From Dichotomocladium elegans (lineage: Eukaryota; Mucoromycota; Mucoromycetes; Mucorales; Lichtheimiaceae), in NCBI GenBank assembly GCA_025716815.1, contig JAIXMN010000024.1, forward strand, positions 496,001 through 560,000: a DNA stretch of 64,000 bases, in the 5' to 3' direction. This document shows, in pieces, positions 48,098 to 57,665 of this stretch (position 1 is the stretch's first letter; each line of letters begins with the position of its first letter). Below the pieces are notes generated by a model. The model searched no databases, was not told the origin of the DNA, and saw only the letters and a program-made list of their open reading frames with translations. The position numbers and the translations under genes are program-made.

Positions 48098-48399
48098 CAT
48101 CTTTTTTGCTTCAAATTCAAATTCAAGTTTTAGTATTTCGTTTCTCTTCTTCCTTTAAAATTTGAATGAAACATAATGGTTGGCCTCCCAAAACTATTCT
48201 GGTGTAAAAAGAGGCGAAGAAAGAATCACCTATAGCCTTCATTGAAACGTTCTTGCTGCTATTGCCTTTAAATTTGACAAAAGGGTAGCAACGAGATACT
48301 AAAATATATATTTGAATTTGAAGCAAAAAAAAAACGAAAAACGTAGATGCTTTATACCAACAACTAAAATTTGCGGCAAACTTCTTCTTGAAAATCCTG
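48098..48399. mobile_element. MITE family 1, right fragment split by the MULE
   Basis: Continuation of the MITE begun at 43512, ending GAAAATCCTG followed by TA. Its last 28 bases also form the outer end of the palindrome's left arm. Confidence 0.85.
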
Positions 48400-48401
48400 T
48401 A

Positions 48402-48898
48402 CTTGTGGAGGCATGTTTTGCTGTAAAGAAGACCTGCACTGGCATATCTGCATACCCGCTTTGACCATTGACCATTTTCATCCATCACTTCAATGATTCG
48501 ATTAAATTGGTTTTGGGTTTCCAAACAGACCTCGATCAAAACATTGGCAGTTGCTTTGTGAACGTGTATTTCATGGTCAAGTGCATTCTTGGCAATGGAA
48601 TACAGTAGTTTTTACAGTTGGGTCATCCCTGTGCTCCAAGCCCAGAAGGGAGCATTGCTGTTCCGCATACATGTACTCCAGTGCAACCAAAGGATGAAGT
48701 GGCTCGTTCAGATGATTTTCGATGGTGGATGGTGTCATTATTAGATCCTGTTTCGCCCAGTAGTCGCATGGTAATTGCTTGAGAAATTGGGCGTTTTCAC
48801 AGTCGCGGAGATCCTGCATCAGTTCTGCTCTTATCGACCTCACACAGAGCGTCAAGCCAATCGGTTCCATGTTATATTTGTCGTAGATGTGGTTGCAG
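48402..48898 (-). pseudogene. Unrecognised gene fragment in left palindrome arm
   Basis: The minus strand reads YDKYNMEPIGLTLCVRSIRA, then FLKQLPCDYWAKQDLIMTPS, then EYMYAEQQCSLLGLEHRDD. After a one-base frame change near 48607 it continues YSIAKNALDHEIHVHKATAN and VMDENGQWSKRVCRYASAG up to the MITE. The same frame change is present in the right arm, so decay came before the duplication. The family is unknown. Confidence 0.5.
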
Positions 48899-48900
48899 TA

Positions 48901-49231
48901 CAGGATTTTCAAGTAGAAGTTTGTCACAAATTTTAGTTGCTGGTATAGACGATCTAGGTTTTTCGTTTTTTTTTTTTGAGTTTCTCTTCTTTCTTTGAAA
49001 TTTGAATGAAACATAAAGCTTTAGCCTCCAAAACTATTCTGGAGTAAAAAGAAGCTAAGGAAGACTTAGATATAGCCTTGATGGAAACCTTCTTGCTACT
49101 GTTACCTTTAAATTTGATAAAGGATAGCAACGAAATACTAAAATTTGAATTCGAATTTGAAGCAAAAAAAGAAAAACCTAGACAGTCTATAACAATAACC
49201 AAATTTTGCGGGAAACTTCTTGAAAATCCTG
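48901..49231. mobile_element. MITE family 1, copy in left palindrome arm
   Basis: 331 bp with TA on both sides. Slightly shorter than the 365-bp copies and with its own substitutions (AAGTAGAAG in the terminal repeat). Confidence 0.85.
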
Positions 49232-49511
49232 TATTAACTACACTTACTGACGACTGTCGCCAAAATGAAGTTCATTACTCTTTCGTCCTCAAGCATAGTT
49301 TTCGACATAAGATCTGTTCCCAGTTTACATCCTACAGGGATCAAAAAACCGCAAAGATTGTAATCTTTTTTACAAGCAGCCCAGTAAGAAAGGGGGAATT
49401 TGTTTTTATATTTTTACCTGTTTCAGTCACTTATAAGGAAATCGGTAAGGTAAAAAAAAAATTGGTAATGTAAAAAACGAAATCTTACCGATTTTCATCT
49501 TACCGATTTTT

Positions 49512-49602
49512 TAGTGTTCAGTAAGGTGAAAATCGATAAGATAGTAATGTAAAATTTGATATGATGAAAGTCGGTAAGGTAAAAATCGGTAAGCTGAGTT
49601 TT
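49512..49602. repeat. Palindrome spacer with ATCGGTAAG motifs
   Basis: 91-bp asymmetric centre of the inverted duplication. It and the adjoining arm ends carry repeated AATCGGTAAG/CTTACCGATT units, several in direct order. Confidence 0.8.
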
Positions 49603-49882
49603 AAAAATCGGTAAGATGAAAATCGGTAAGATTTCGTTTTTTACATTACCAATTTTTTTTTTACCTTACCGATTTCCTTATAAGTGACTGAAACAGGTAA
49701 AAATATAAAAACAAATTCCCCCTTTCTTACTGGGCTGCTTGTAAAAAAGATTACAATCTTTGCGGTTTTTTGATCCCTGTAGGATGTAAACTGGGAACAG
49801 ATCTTATGTCGAAAACTATGCTTGAGGACGAAAGAGTAATGAACTTCATTTTGGCGACAGTCGTCAGTAAGTGTAGTTAATA

Positions 49883-50212
49883 CAGGATTTTCAAGAAGTT
49901 TCCCGCAAAATTTGGTTATTGTTATAGACTGTCTAGGTTTTTCTTTTTTTGCTTCAAATTCGAATTCAAATTTTAGTATTTCGTTGCTATCCTTTATCAA
50001 ATTTAAAGGTAACAGTAGCAAGAAGGTTTCCATCAAGGCTATATCTAAGTCTTCCTTAGCTTCTTTTTACTCCAGAATAGTTTTGGAGGCTAAAGCTTTA
50101 TGTTTCATTCAAATTTCAAAGAAAGAAGAGAAACTCAAAAAAAAAAACGAAAAACCTAGATCGTCTATACCAGCAACTAAAATTTGTGACAAACTTCTAC
50201 TTGAAAATCCTG
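49883..50212. mobile_element. MITE family 1, copy in right palindrome arm
   Basis: Inverted twin of 48901-49231, with TA on both sides. It shares that copy's private changes, so it was duplicated with the arm and did not insert independently. Confidence 0.85.
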
Positions 50213-50618
50213 TACTGCAACCACATCTACGACAAATATAACATGGAACCGATTGGCTTGACGCTCTGTGTGAGGTCGATAAGAGCAGAACTGATGCAGG
50301 ATCTCCGCGACTGTGAAAACGCCCAATTTCTCAAGCAATTACCATGCGACTACTGGGCGAAACAGGATCTAATAATGACACCATCCACCATCGAAAATCA
50401 TCTGAACGAGCCACTTCATCCTTTGGTTGCACTGGAGTACATGTATGCGGAACAGCAATGCTCCCTTCTGGGCTTGGAGCACAGGGATGACCCAACTGTA
50501 AAAACTACTGTATTCCATTGCCAAGAATGCACTTGACCATGAAATACACGTTCACAAAGCAACTGCCAATGTTTTGATCGAGGTCTGTTTGGAAACCCAA
50601 AACCAATTTAATCGAATC

Positions 50619-50921
50619 TGTGGTGGTTAGAGAGTTAGTTGTAGGTGTTTAAACTGTAGGGGCTAAAATCGAGTCTTTGAGACGGGATCCTCTTTATTGA
50701 ATAAAAACAACTCTCTTTTTATATGATTTCGGACCAGGGTGGTAGTGGTGATACAAGCGGTAGTCATCGAGCATGGTCCTCCAATCATTACCAGTTAGCG
50801 GGCTTCGTAACGTTGGAATGGGAGGACAGTCGAGACGTGCTGTAGAAGAGGTGGATAAGTCGATAACCCTGCTCAGTACTGTCTGTAGAAGCGCAGTGTT
50901 ATGAACAGTAGGGCTATGACA
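50619..50921 (-). repeat. Gypsy 3' LTR
   Basis: 303 bp. Differs from the other LTR at TTGTAGG/TTGCAGG and AACTGTAGG/AACCGTAGG. Confidence 0.96.
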
Positions 50922-50934
50922 TCACCCCCCACCA
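50922..50934 (-). other. Gypsy polypurine tract
   Basis: Purine run adjoining the 3' LTR on the element's coding strand, the usual plus-strand primer site. Confidence 0.7.
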
Positions 50935-51047
50935 GGCTGGATACAGCCGTGAGCTGTGTGTATGGTCCTGCGCTTGTAAGTTCAGTCTGGAAAAACCCTT
51001 TAAAAAAACCCAGTGGGAAAAAATTGTGGAAGGGAAAAGACATCGGC

Positions 51048-54000
51048 TTAAGCGCGTGGTCGTAAGCGTTTGTAGATGGCCTTGGTGGCAGTACTCTCAG
51101 TCCGGCGTTTGGCGAGCGTGGCGTTGTGGCCCGCTGACTGATAGCTCAGACGTGTGGCAGAGGGAACAGGTGCTGTCCGTGCCTGAGCATTGCGCGGCTT
51201 GTTGACGATGGCCTTCTTGCTTCTACTGGATGAGTGTTCAGTCGGCGTACTCTGTTTTGAGGCTGAACGAGTGGTAGGAGTGGACGTTGGTGGTGCCAGA
51301 GCTGTCTGTCCCCTTAGTCCCTGTTGTATACGGGTGTTGGCTTTCGGGTTGCGACGCTGCCAGTATTCCGTGATTAGTTCTGTGCCTGTGAAGTTAGCCG
51401 CTGGTTCCCATGTGTCATCTTTTTCCGTGTATCCCTTCCAGCGTGTACGATAAACATAGTTGCCTGGAGTGCCATCATGATCAATGATTGCCTGCACTTC
51501 ATAGTGGTCCTGGCTGGATGGCACTGGTTCTTGCGAGATCAGTTTGATGTGCGATGGCGGGATATTGAACGGAAGAAGCGCGCCTGTCGAGTCTGTCAGG
51601 ACGTATGCCCCGCCCTTGTTGACCCCATTAACAGTGAATGGTCCTTCATACCGCGGTTCCGTCTTGCTACCCCTGGTGACGTTGCGGATCATGACCTTGC
51701 TGCCAGCTGGATAAGGGTCAACTATCCGGTGATTCGAATCGAAGCGGGCTTTTTCAGCATCTCGGGTGGCTTTCATGCGCTGACGGATGGCGGGTATAAC
51801 CACCGCTTCCATCTCGCTAAGTCGTTCACGCGCTGCCTCGTAGTCAACTGTAGGTTGTGCGCTATCCCCTGTAGTTGAGTCGGTGTAGTTAGTGAAGGCG
51901 TTGGGTGGACGAGCAAACATGAGCGAGAAAGGTCGTGAGCCATGTATGGCGGCGTGCTTAATGTTAAGTGCGAATTGCACGCTTGGGACGTGAATGTCCC
52001 ATTCTGACTTTTTGCCTTGCAGCTGTTTGACGATTGCGTTCTTGGCAAGACCGACCCATTTCTCTGCTACGCCGTTGGCGCGTGGGTGATAAGGAGTGAT
52101 AAGGCGGTGGTCGAGGCCAGAGATATCTGCAAGCTGCGTGATGAGGTCGTTGACAAATTCTGTGCCATTATCACTGGTGAGCGTGCGCATGGGTCCATAC
52201 TCCATCATATGTGCCCACAGTTGTCGTGCTATAGTAAGTGCAGACTTATCTGGAATTGCTCTCAGGACGCAGTAGCGTGTGAAAATGTCGACCATGACGA
52301 GTAAGTAGTTGTTACCACTGTCAGACGTAATGTTGAGCGTGCCAAGATCAATAGCCCAATGATCGCCTGGGTACTTAGCGGTGACATGACGCAATGGCTG
52401 GAAACCATGTTTGCCGACATTGAAGCGTTGACAGTCCATGCATTGTGAGACAAGCTTCTGGGCGTCCTTGCGTAGGTTAGCCCAGTGCAGCCCGTCACTG
52501 TGAATGGACTTGGTGATTGCGTCGGCACCGAAGTGACCGAGTAAATGCGCTTTCTGCAGCAATTCGGTACGTTCGTGCTCGGGAGGCGTCATGAAGTCGA
52601 CGGGCTCAAAGTGTTGTGCGCGTGCGAGAATGGGCGCATGACCGTCGGTGTTGTTCTCAGAGGAATGTGAAGAAGAAGAGGAGGAGGCTTTTCGTGTGGC
52701 TGAGCCTGCAGCGTTGGTGATAAGGTTCCGTGACGTGCTGCCTGAAACGTTGCTCTTTCCTTTACCCCCCACCAGACTTTTGTCCGCAGGAAAAAGACGG
52801 GAGAAGGCGTCAGGCAGAACGTTGTCCATACCTGGCAGATGCACTACCTCGAAATCGAAATCGTACAGGTCGTCAAGCCAACGAGCCATCATTGGATTGA
52901 CTAGCGGTTGCGTGTGGAGATATGTTAGTGCAGCGTGGTCAGTGTAAAGGGTAAAACGACGTCCCCAGAGCCAGTGTCGGAACTGTCGAAGTCCGTAAAC
53001 GACTGCAAAGAGCTCGCGTTTAGTAACCGACCAGCGTTGCTGGCTGGGAGATAATGCCTTGGCCTTGAAACCGATGTAACGAATCTGATTGTTGATGACC
53101 TGATAGAGGCATACCCCCACCCCCACGTCACTTGCGTCTGTAGCTAGGCAGAAAGGGTGCTGCAAATTTGGATGACAGAGCACTGGAGCTTGCGTAAGCG
53201 CGAGTTTGATGTTATTGAATGCGCGCGTGTGCTCTTCTGTCCACAACTGCGAGAGATCCCCTGCGTTGCGCAAACTGTCCAGTGGCCACGTTGTCGTTGC
53301 AAATCGAGGTACATGGTCCCGGAGGAAGTTCACGGCACCGAGGAACCGTTGCATATCTTTGCCTGTAGCGGGCTGGGGCCAGGCCGCTATGTTGGCGACC
53401 TTTCGAGGATCCAAAGCAATGCCGGCTGCTGAGATGCAGAATCCCAGAAGGTACACCTTGCGCTGTCCAAAGGCACACTTATCACGGTTGAGGATGAGAT
53501 TGGCTCGCGTGAGACGGCGGACAACTTCCTGTACGTGAGGAACGTGTTCTTTGAAGCTGGCGTGTATACCATTGACTTTGAATGCCGTTTTATGTTGGTG
53601 CTCTTCTGTGATGGGGAACCGATGAAAAGCATTCGTCAAGTCGAGAGTCGTGAAAATTGTTGATCCACCGGTGCGCTCGAAGATGTCTGACAAGTGGGGC
53701 AGTGGAAACCGATCTTCGGGTAGGAGTAGATTGAGCTGGCGTACATCGAGACAGGGGCGATACTTGGTATAGTTGCCGTCGCTATCCTTCTTCCTTGCGA
53801 AAACGATCGGACTGTTCCAATGGCTGATAGTATGCGATTTCTTGATGACACCGTCGGCAAGCCATTTGTCGACATGCTGCTGCAGAAGAGGCATGAGGGT
53901 CGCTGGCAGCTTGTATTGGGCCCGGTAGGCTACAGCGCCCGGCGGTGTTTCGAGACGAACAATTGCTTCTGGAAGTGTGCAGAAAGAGTTGATAGGGATG

Positions 54001-56069
54001 GCTGTGTTTGCAGCAAGAAAGGGTTGGATATCCTGCATGAACTTCGCGTGCTCGGTTGGCGATCCTGCAGGGGAATCATTTGGGACTTCGGAATCGTCAT
54101 CTCCGGTAGATTCTGGAAGGTGCGCGAGAGCGGAAGTGTCCCAGTCGATGGGTAATCCTACTATATGAATACCAAGAGCTTTCATCAGGTCAGTACCAAT
54201 GCACACATCGACTTCGCCATGCAAATCTAGCACATCAAAAGTATGGGAGATAGTCCGACGGTTACAGCTCACAGCCAACTTTTTATTTACAATTCCCACA
54301 CGAGGAAGAGTAACCCCAGCAGAAGCTAAGTGTATGGTCCCGGCTGCCGGAGACACGGACCAACGAAAGCGTGCGCACAATGAAGGGGAAACGGTGCTGT
54401 CTGTAGCGCCGGTGTCCAGCAGGGCCCAAAGGCGCTGGCCTTCTATTGTGATGGGGAAGTGGTGTGAGCGTGTATGTGCGGAAGGTAAGTCCTGTTTCTG
54501 TGTATGCTTACACTGGTGTGAAGGACCGTACAACGCGTTATACACGTCCGACATCTCTATGTCCTCAGGCTCGCTGTCCAAGGCATCTGGGGACTCGGGC
54601 TGTGGTGGCATGGCCGACCGACGAGCCGTGCGAGGAGCAGAGCGAGGGGAGGAACGAGGCACAGAGCCGGAGCGCGAACGGGAACGGGAGCGGGCAGAGG
54701 AAGACTGAGAAGCGGCCACCGGGGAGCGCTCTCTCTTGACGTGCTGGTGGGCCCGCATCGTCAGGTTCTTGGGAGGGCATTGGTGCCCTCGAGCGAAGGC
54801 GCCACCACACCACCAACACGTCGCAATCTTGTTCCCATCCCTGGGAGCGCGGGCCGCAGAAGATGGGGCGCTGGCCTTCTGGCGTTCTTGGGCCAGGATC
54901 TTGCGCCGCGCCTGACACTCGTCCGTGGTGTGTCGACCCATTCCATGGACATCGCAGCGCTTTTTTCGAGAGGGGGCGCCACCCTCCAGGCCGGATCGTT
55001 CAGAGCTACCAGAGGTGCTCGCCCGTCGCTTAGGGGCGTGGATAGAGTCCATGAGGGACTGTCCAGCCGGCACTGAAGCAGACGGTGAGTCCCGTCCAGC
55101 AGAGGAACGCGGAGCAGCGCGAGAGGAAGAGGAGACGTCGGAGCCAAAGTTGCGCTCGAGGTTAAGCGCGATTTGTCCCAGTTGCTGGGAGGTGCGCTTG
55201 AGGGCGGCAGGCAGGCTGGCACGAGCAATGTTGACCCGCTCGGCGATGTCAGGACGGAGGCCGTTGAGGTACCGATTGGCAGCAATGCTGTCATCCGGCA
55301 TACGCGCGTCCCTACGCAGCTTTTGGAACCGCCCGTTCCACTCGGCGACGGTCTCTCTACGCAGCATCTTTGCTACCATGACTGCCTCGACGGCGGCAGC
55401 TAACTGCTCCGTCTGGTCAACGGAAAACTCCTGCTCGAGGGCCACTCGAGCGAACGACCAGGGCTCGTTGCTATGCGGGCGGAGGTGTTCCTCAAACCAC
55501 GATCGATGCTCTGGCGAGAGCAGGACCGGCAAGTACCTAGCCCAGACAAGGTCAGGGGCTTGGCCCGCTGCGGCGAGGATATCCTCAAAGGCACGCAAGC
55601 AGTCTTGAATGGTCGCGAAGACCATCGACGCCGGACGCCAGACGAATCCTTCCCACTGGAAAACGGGGCAGTTGGCGGGCATCGCCCAGCGGTCGACACC
55701 AGGAAGGGAAGGAGTGCTCGAGGTTTCGGCGAACGAGGATATCGATCCTGGGGCTGGACTCACGAGCAGGCGTGCCGACGACTCCAGTTCGGCGATCTCC
55801 TGCTCAAGCAGGCTCATCTGCTCCCTTAGACGGGCGTGCTCAGCCCGGTCGTTCGCCCGGGCGGCGGCCGTGCGTTGCAGCATTAGCAGGGCGAGATCAC
55901 CCCGCAAGGACTCCACGGCTTCCACAGCCTGCTGCACCACCGATGTGGCGCGGGTTGCCTCGACGACAGGGGCGACAGGTGCATCATTTCGCGGCTGGTT
56001 GGTGCCGCTCGTTGCCGCGCGAACGGAAGGAAGGTCGAAGTCGTTGTTGGAGGGAGAGGGAGCTGACAT
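51048..56069 (-). CDS. Gypsy gag-pol polyprotein with internal RT deletion and C-terminal chromodomain
   Basis: Single 1,673-codon frame. The Gag part (about residues 1-500) ends with two zinc-knuckle-like motifs, CDVHGMGRHTTDEC and CWWCGGAFARGHQC. Protease follows near 550 (ALLDTGATDSTVS). Reverse transcriptase begins near 750 (YRPCLDVRQLN, TLDLTNAFHRFPI). At about residue 833 it jumps from KTAFKVNG to IHASFKEHVPHV, so the segment with the YxDD catalytic box, about 40-45 residues, is missing in frame. RNase H (TDASDVGVGV), the integrase HHCC finger (HLLGHFG...CMDCQRF), and DDE residues (DHWAIDLG, TSDNGTEF, GVAEKWV) are intact. A chromodomain (YRTRWKGYTEKDDTWEPAAN) lies near 1535. Without the palm motif it should not reverse transcribe by itself. 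Confidence 0.95.
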   Translation of the reverse strand: MSAPSPSNNDFDLPSVRAATSGTNQPRNDAPVAPVVEATRATSVVQQAVEAVESLRGDLALLMLQRTAAARANDRAEHARLREQMSLLEQEIAELESSARLLVSPAPGSISSFAETSSTPSLPGVDRWAMPANCPVFQWEGFVWRPASMVFATIQDCLRAFEDILAAAGQAPDLVWARYLPVLLSPEHRSWFEEHLRPHSNEPWSFARVALEQEFSVDQTEQLAAAVEAVMVAKMLRRETVAEWNGRFQKLRRDARMPDDSIAANRYLNGLRPDIAERVNIARASLPAALKRTSQQLGQIALNLERNFGSDVSSSSRAAPRSSAGRDSPSASVPAGQSLMDSIHAPKRRASTSGSSERSGLEGGAPSRKKRCDVHGMGRHTTDECQARRKILAQERQKASAPSSAARAPRDGNKIATCWWCGGAFARGHQCPPKNLTMRAHQHVKRERSPVAASQSSSARSRSRSRSGSVPRSSPRSAPRTARRSAMPPQPESPDALDSEPEDIEMSDVYNALYGPSHQCKHTQKQDLPSAHTRSHHFPITIEGQRLWALLDTGATDSTVSPSLCARFRWSVSPAAGTIHLASAGVTLPRVGIVNKKLAVSCNRRTISHTFDVLDLHGEVDVCIGTDLMKALGIHIVGLPIDWDTSALAHLPESTGDDDSEVPNDSPAGSPTEHAKFMQDIQPFLAANTAIPINSFCTLPEAIVRLETPPGAVAYRAQYKLPATLMPLLQQHVDKWLADGVIKKSHTISHWNSPIVFARKKDSDGNYTKYRPCLDVRQLNLLLPEDRFPLPHLSDIFERTGGSTIFTTLDLTNAFHRFPITEEHQHKTAFKVNGIHASFKEHVPHVQEVVRRLTRANLILNRDKCAFGQRKVYLLGFCISAAGIALDPRKVANIAAWPQPATGKDMQRFLGAVNFLRDHVPRFATTTWPLDSLRNAGDLSQLWTEEHTRAFNNIKLALTQAPVLCHPNLQHPFCLATDASDVGVGVCLYQVINNQIRYIGFKAKALSPSQQRWSVTKRELFAVVYGLRQFRHWLWGRRFTLYTDHAALTYLHTQPLVNPMMARWLDDLYDFDFEVVHLPGMDNVLPDAFSRLFPADKSLVGGKGKSNVSGSTSRNLITNAAGSATRKASSSSSSHSSENNTDGHAPILARAQHFEPVDFMTPPEHERTELLQKAHLLGHFGADAITKSIHSDGLHWANLRKDAQKLVSQCMDCQRFNVGKHGFQPLRHVTAKYPGDHWAIDLGTLNITSDSGNNYLLVMVDIFTRYCVLRAIPDKSALTIARQLWAHMMEYGPMRTLTSDNGTEFVNDLITQLADISGLDHRLITPYHPRANGVAEKWVGLAKNAIVKQLQGKKSEWDIHVPSVQFALNIKHAAIHGSRPFSLMFARPPNAFTNYTDSTTGDSAQPTVDYEAARERLSEMEAVVIPAIRQRMKATRDAEKARFDSNHRIVDPYPAGSKVMIRNVTRGSKTEPRYEGPFTVNGVNKGGAYVLTDSTGALLPFNIPPSHIKLISQEPVPSSQDHYEVQAIIDHDGTPGNYVYRTRWKGYTEKDDTWEPAANFTGTELITEYWQRRNPKANTRIQQGLRGQTALAPPTSTPTTRSASKQSTPTEHSSSRSKKAIVNKPRNAQARTAPVPSATRLSYQSAGHNATLAKRRTESTATKAIYKRLRPRA

Positions 56070-56115
56070 CGTACGTTATAAAAAAAAAGAGGTAAGCGAA
56101 TTCAAAGAAAAAAAA

Positions 56116-56418
56116 TGTGGTGGTTAGAGAGTTAGTTGCAGGTGTTTAAACCGTAGGGGCTAAAATCGAGTCTTTGAGACGGGATCCTCTTTATTGAATA
56201 AAAACAACTCTCTTTTTATATGATTTCGGACCAGGGTGGTAGTGGTGATACAAGCGGTAGTCATCGAGCATGGTCCTCCAATCATTACCAGTTAGCGGGC
56301 TTCGTAACGTTGGAATGGGAGGACAGTCGAGACGTGCTGTAGAAGAGGTGGATAAGTCGATAACCCTGCTCAGTACTGTCTGTAGAAGCGCAGTGTTATG
56401 AACAGTAGGGCTATGACA
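56116..56418 (-). repeat. Gypsy 5' LTR
   Basis: 303 bp, ends TG...CA. On the minus strand it precedes the gag ATG (56069) by 46 bases. Confidence 0.96.
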
Positions 56419-56518
56419 GAATCATTGAAGTGATGGATGAAAATGGTCAATGGTCAAAGCGGGTATGCAGATATGCCAGTGCAGGTCTTCTTTACAGCAA
56501 AACATGCCTCCACAAGTA

Positions 56519-56547
56519 CAGGATTTTCAAGAAGAAGTTTGCCACAA
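56519..56547. mobile_element. MITE family 1 left end, truncated by DIRS
   Basis: CAGGATTTTCAAGAAG after TA, continuing GTTTGCCACAAATT, then DIRS sequence. It mirrors the MITE end at 48372-48399. Confidence 0.8.
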
Positions 56548-56597
56548 ATTGCCTGGCAGTAGCCTTTAGGCAATTGTGTGAGTCCTACGAACCCAAA

Positions 56598-56741
56598 CCT
56601 GAACCCCTAGAGTGCTGTGACCATCTCTCAGCGATTTATTATAGCGAATAAAACAATACCAATAAAAATTTTCTATCTAAGATTTAAAAGATGTGAGTAA
56701 ATGAATGTAAACAAGTCGATCATCTCTTTCGCTCGCCGGGC
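56598..56741 (+). repeat. DIRS left inverted terminal repeat
   Basis: 144 bp. The reverse complement of 60738-60881 with scattered substitutions and small indels. Begins CCTGAACCCCTAGAGTGCTG. Confidence 0.9.
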
Positions 56742-56769
56742 ACCTCCGCAGCTTTATTATCGTCGCACC

Positions 56770-57665
56770 ATGCAAGATCCCATGGACCACGTGGTCCAAC
56801 TGGCCGCCCTTACACAGCAGGTGGCACAAAGCAGCCGTTGCTACAACAATTGCTCCAAAACCATAGCCCCACAGGTGCCCCTGAGTCCACCCTTCATGAT
56901 CTACCAACTAGACAACATTATGAATGGGAGGCGTCGGACACCTTACGGGAGCAGATGCCCACCTTGGACCAGCCATTGTTCACTCAGACGCTAACTGATG
57001 ACGAACGCAAGGCTCTCATTGACTGCTACCCGCTGCTGGCCAGAGTTCAGTATTCACCTCCTGCCACCCTTCCCCAGGCAGAAAGACACACTGGCAAGGG
57101 TCATCGACACGAGGACCAATCACTATGCCAGGTGCAATACACAATCTCGGCAATTGTCCATCCGGTTGACGTGTTAGGTTATGTTCTGCTTCCAATCCTG
57201 CCTGCCGACCAAGTGGCACGAGTCTATGCTATTCTTAATGATATATGCACCCTGATCCTTCACGCGGGTGGTGTCGCGAATGAGGCTCGAAATAATATTG
57301 CATTGAGGGCGGTGAACCCCTCGTTCTCCCTTACCCCGTCGGGGAGTAAAGACTACACAATGGCAATCGATCAATCCAAGGAGACGGTCTCAGCCAATGC
57401 TTCCCTCCAGAAGACGCTTAAAGACGCTACACCTTCATCAAGACAATTCCGCCGCTCAGACCCCAATGCTTCGTTTTTTCAAGATGTCCCACCACTGGGA
57501 GGTGGTGGGCAACCCGAATCCAGGTACTCCAGCAATCAGTACAACACCAATTACAGTGCCCCGCGGCGCCACCACCATCACCGCCAGGGCCCCGCAAGAC
57601 ACCAGTTGGCAGCCCGTTCCAACAATCCCTTCCGCTCACAACACAACGACAACACCCGCCAGTAG
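56770..57665 (+). pseudogene. DIRS ORF1 (Gag-like), frame-shifted
   Basis: A frame starts at 56770 (MQDPMDHVVQLAALTQQVAQ) but the continuation LLQQLLQNHSPTGAPEST lies in another frame from about 56830, so one indel has occurred. The downstream part includes DDERKALIDCYPLLARVQYS and a His/Arg/Gly-rich tail. It resembles the DIRS ORF1 product. The function is likely nucleocapsid-like. Confidence 0.7.

Larger units (their letters stand above)
48372..49511. repeat. Left arm of a 1,140-bp inverted duplication
   Basis: Every position x here mirrors about 99,114 minus x in the right arm, before correcting for the gypsy insertion. The arm contains a MITE end, a coding fragment, a whole MITE (48901-49231) and an AT-rich inner part. 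Open frames of 131 codons are identical in both arms, so the arms are near-identical by eye. Confidence 0.93.
50619..56418 (-). mobile_element. Ty3/gypsy chromovirus, full length with LTRs and TSD
   Basis: 5,800 bp, minus orientation, bounded by GAATC (50614-50618 and 56419-56423). LTRs at 50619-50921 and 56116-56418 are 303 bp each, start TG and end CA, and differ at only two bases seen. The empty site is preserved in the left palindrome arm at about 48497-48501. A purine-rich tract (TGGTGGGGGGTGA on the element strand, 50934-50922) sits next to the 3' LTR. No TGG-type tRNA primer site follows the 5' LTR; the sequence there is T-rich. Confidence 0.96.
50215..56518 (+). pseudogene. Unrecognised gene fragment in right arm, split by gypsy
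   Basis: Same fragment as 48402-48898 in opposite orientation (YDKYNMEPIGLTLCVRSIRA from 50236). It is cut after NQFNRI by the retrotransposon and resumes at 56424 with VMDENGQWSKRVCRYASAG. The one-base frame change is shared with the left copy. Confidence 0.5.
49603..56547. repeat. Right arm of the inverted duplication, split by a gypsy insertion
   Basis: The arm runs 49603-50618, is interrupted by the gypsy element and its duplicated GAATC, and resumes at 56424-56547. Together these are 1,140 bp, the same length as the left arm. The arm stops exactly where the DIRS element begins. Confidence 0.92.

Noticed and set aside
49078..50036. Two identical 131-codon frames as genes
   Set aside because: They are MITE and AT-rich palindrome sequence read in opposite directions, not proteins.
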